NCBI GenBank assembly: GCA_026770025.1
Contig: JAMXDE010000058.1
Location: 310,001 to 374,000 of the forward strand
Length of the DNA: 64,000 nucleotides
Source: Craspedostauros australis
Taxonomy: Eukaryota > Bacillariophyta > Bacillariophyceae > Mastogloiales > Achnanthaceae
Direction of reading: 5' to 3'
The notes beneath the pieces are model-generated. The model did not search any database. It saw only the letters and a list, made by a program, of their open reading frames with translations, and was not told the DNA's origin. This document shows, one piece after another, positions 62,702 to 64,000 of this stretch. How positions within the stretch are numbered: position 1 is the stretch's first letter; each line of letters begins with the position of its first letter. Made by a program: the position numbers and the translations under genes.

Positions 62702-63025
62702 TTGGCCACTGATGCTGCACACGAACGTGCCTTACACCAACCGGGATCATCTGCAATTCATGCACAGAAGACCATGCGTATCTCGCGGATTAGCCAGACC
62801 GTGCTGCAAACGATACGGGAGTGCATGGAGCAGCATGCTGTGCGGATCGCCAAAAGCAACGGTCAAGGCATGCCAGACGCACCATTGAATGAATCGATCA
62901 TAAATTGCTTCAGTTCCTTTCACACAGTTGCTATCCTAATGACTATTCTGATGACTATTCTTATCCATCAACTCAAATCCGTCATGCGGTCGCTTCTCGA
63001 AGACTTCTGTGATAGTATGGTCTGA
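62702..63025 (+). CDS. Small ORF with a hydrophobic segment, possible exon
   Basis: 107 open codons. The middle is helical (RISQTVLQTIRECMEQH) and a hydrophobic stretch (FHTVAILMTILMTILIHQL) near residue 72 could be a membrane helix. It ends shortly before the BTB pseudogene on the opposite strand. Not recognised. The initial codon needs checking; the frame may begin in an exon. Confidence 0.25.
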   Translation: MATDAAHERALHQPGSSAIHAQKTMRISRISQTVLQTIRECMEQHAVRIAKSNGQGMPDAPLNESIINCFSSFHTVAILMTILMTILIHQLKSVMRSLLEDFCDSMV

Positions 63026-63074
63026 CACGTCACTCCTCTTCCTCGGCAGTGCCATCCGCCTCAATCCCTTTGGA

Positions 63075-64000
63075 TCAATTGGCTCTCATAGAGCGGACGA
63101 AGTCCACCAGTGTCGCCCGATCCATGTATGAATCCATTTGTGCTGTACCCTCATCCTCATCGACAACCTTGTACAGCTCCACCATGGACATGTGACTGTA
63201 CTCACCATCAATGCCATCACTCTCCGCTCCCCCACTGCGGAGGACATGAATGCCTCCCATCAGTTGCTGGTGTGGAATTAGTTTGCTTAAATCTAGATGA
63301 GTGAACATATCTTTCTCTCTCTCTGCTGCCATTCTCATTGCTGCATCCTTCAACATCACGCAGTTGTGTTGATCAGCGAATATCAACGCATCTATCATGG
63401 TGTCTTCTGTGAGATGCTTGCGGGCCAACTCCACTTCAAGAACAAGCTTGAGTCGTCAGAAGCCAAACTCGTTGGCCACAAGGATCAGCTGTTGCAGATC
63501 ATCCTGTCCAGTGAGGATGGGAGTTGACTGGTGAGAGGCATCTGTATCGTGGTGAGCGTTGGCGTGAGCACCGATGTGAGTGGCGGTGTTGTCACGAGCG
63601 CTGTCATTCAAGGATATCTTGCCTGTGTAGATGCATTGGAGGACGTATCGGTCGTGCCTTGGTTGGAGGTGGGGAAGAGGGATGGTTGTTTGGATGGAGC
63701 CGCGCCGTCTTCGATGTCATCATTCGCGTGCTGATGTCGGATTTCTTTGTCGATCAGTGTCTCAATGGATGGGGCAGCGATCAGGAGGACTCCAGAGTTT
63801 GCCTTGATTGGTTGTTGTTGGTCGCCCTGTCCACACGAGGGGATGGTGTCTGTCCTGTTCCCAGTTTAGGAGGATTTGAGTCGGTCTTCTCCAATGCTGA
63901 CGTTGGTCCTCTTGTTGCTGCTGTGTTTGTGTTCATTCTCTTGGCTCTTTCGCTTCAACTGCTGTCTCAACTGTTCTTGTGGTTGTTCATTTGCTTGTTC
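63075..64000 (-). pseudogene. BTB-domain copy with an in-frame stop, running off the window
   Basis: Homologous to 55020-55890. The conserved Trp of the GFWRLKLVLE motif is TGA here (63456-63458). The linker to the ankyrin part has a 1-bp difference and a TAA stop, yet the region that is closed in the other copy (IKANSGVLLIAAPSIETLIDK) is open here. Downstream it keeps a longer C-terminus (DRATLVDFVRSMRAN) than the other copy. The ankyrin part would lie beyond position 64000. It could still be expressed as a shorter protein (119 codons from 63434), but it is most simply a decaying paralogue. Confidence 0.65.
63140..64000 (+). repeat. Direct repeat, block C part 2 (partner 55044-55890)
   Basis: High similarity to block A's BTB and linker region up to the window edge (tgatcaggatcagctgttgc-type words, gtgagaggcatctgtatcgtgg). 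It includes an extra ~15-20 bp insertion (gttggcgtgagcaccgatgtgag) relative to block A. Confidence 0.85.

Overview
This is a nuclear window from a eukaryote with moderate gene density and few introns. Five GT-AG introns can be placed, four of them 308-317 bp and one 222 bp. The gene set is an SSS symporter, an OCRL-type 5-phosphatase, APC4, NAC-alpha, a class-3 lipase, ankyrin and BTB proteins, secreted Pro-Thr-rich proteins and a Ty1/copia retrotransposon. Together these suggest a unicellular stramenopile alga, perhaps a diatom. That assignment is inference: the window holds no rRNA or organelle marker. I saw no tRNA gene, CRISPR array or bacterial operon structure.

Layout. 0.4-2.2 kb: sodium/solute symporter. 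4.7-6.1 kb: low-complexity His/Gln-rich protein (minus). 9.7-13.1 kb: three-exon inositol polyphosphate 5-phosphatase with ASH and RhoGAP-like regions. 15.4-16.2 kb: Cys-rich type I membrane protein (minus), divergent from the two-exon APC4 gene at 16.65-20.18 kb. 20.5-45.0 kb: a large inverted duplication. Its arms (20469-26603 plus 35754-35994, against 38904-45003) each carry the same divergent pair of secreted genes, and a fifth relative lies in the original ~2.9 kb spacer. A 9150-bp copia element, with LTRs that look identical and a 5-bp target duplication, has since inserted in the left arm. 45.6-46.9 kb: NAC-alpha. 47.3-49.8 kb: two-exon lipase (minus). 50.4-52.4 kb: two-exon ankyrin protein. 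53-64 kb: a patchwork of diverged direct duplications holding an ankyrin array, a BTB reading frame, a broken BTB copy running off the window, and disordered ORFs.

The most interesting system is the inverted cluster of five secreted proteins. Each has a signal peptide, a charged or Pro-Thr-rich stalk and a C-terminal domain built on repeated Ser-Cys-Asn-Gly motifs. The inner ~4.8 kb of the arms looks identical, including the 1289-bp intergenic region, while the outer coding ends have diverged and a 9-bp codon array differs in copy number (12 against 4). This fits recent duplication with ongoing arm-to-arm gene conversion. The flanking genes are conserved housekeeping genes (APC4 and NAC-alpha).
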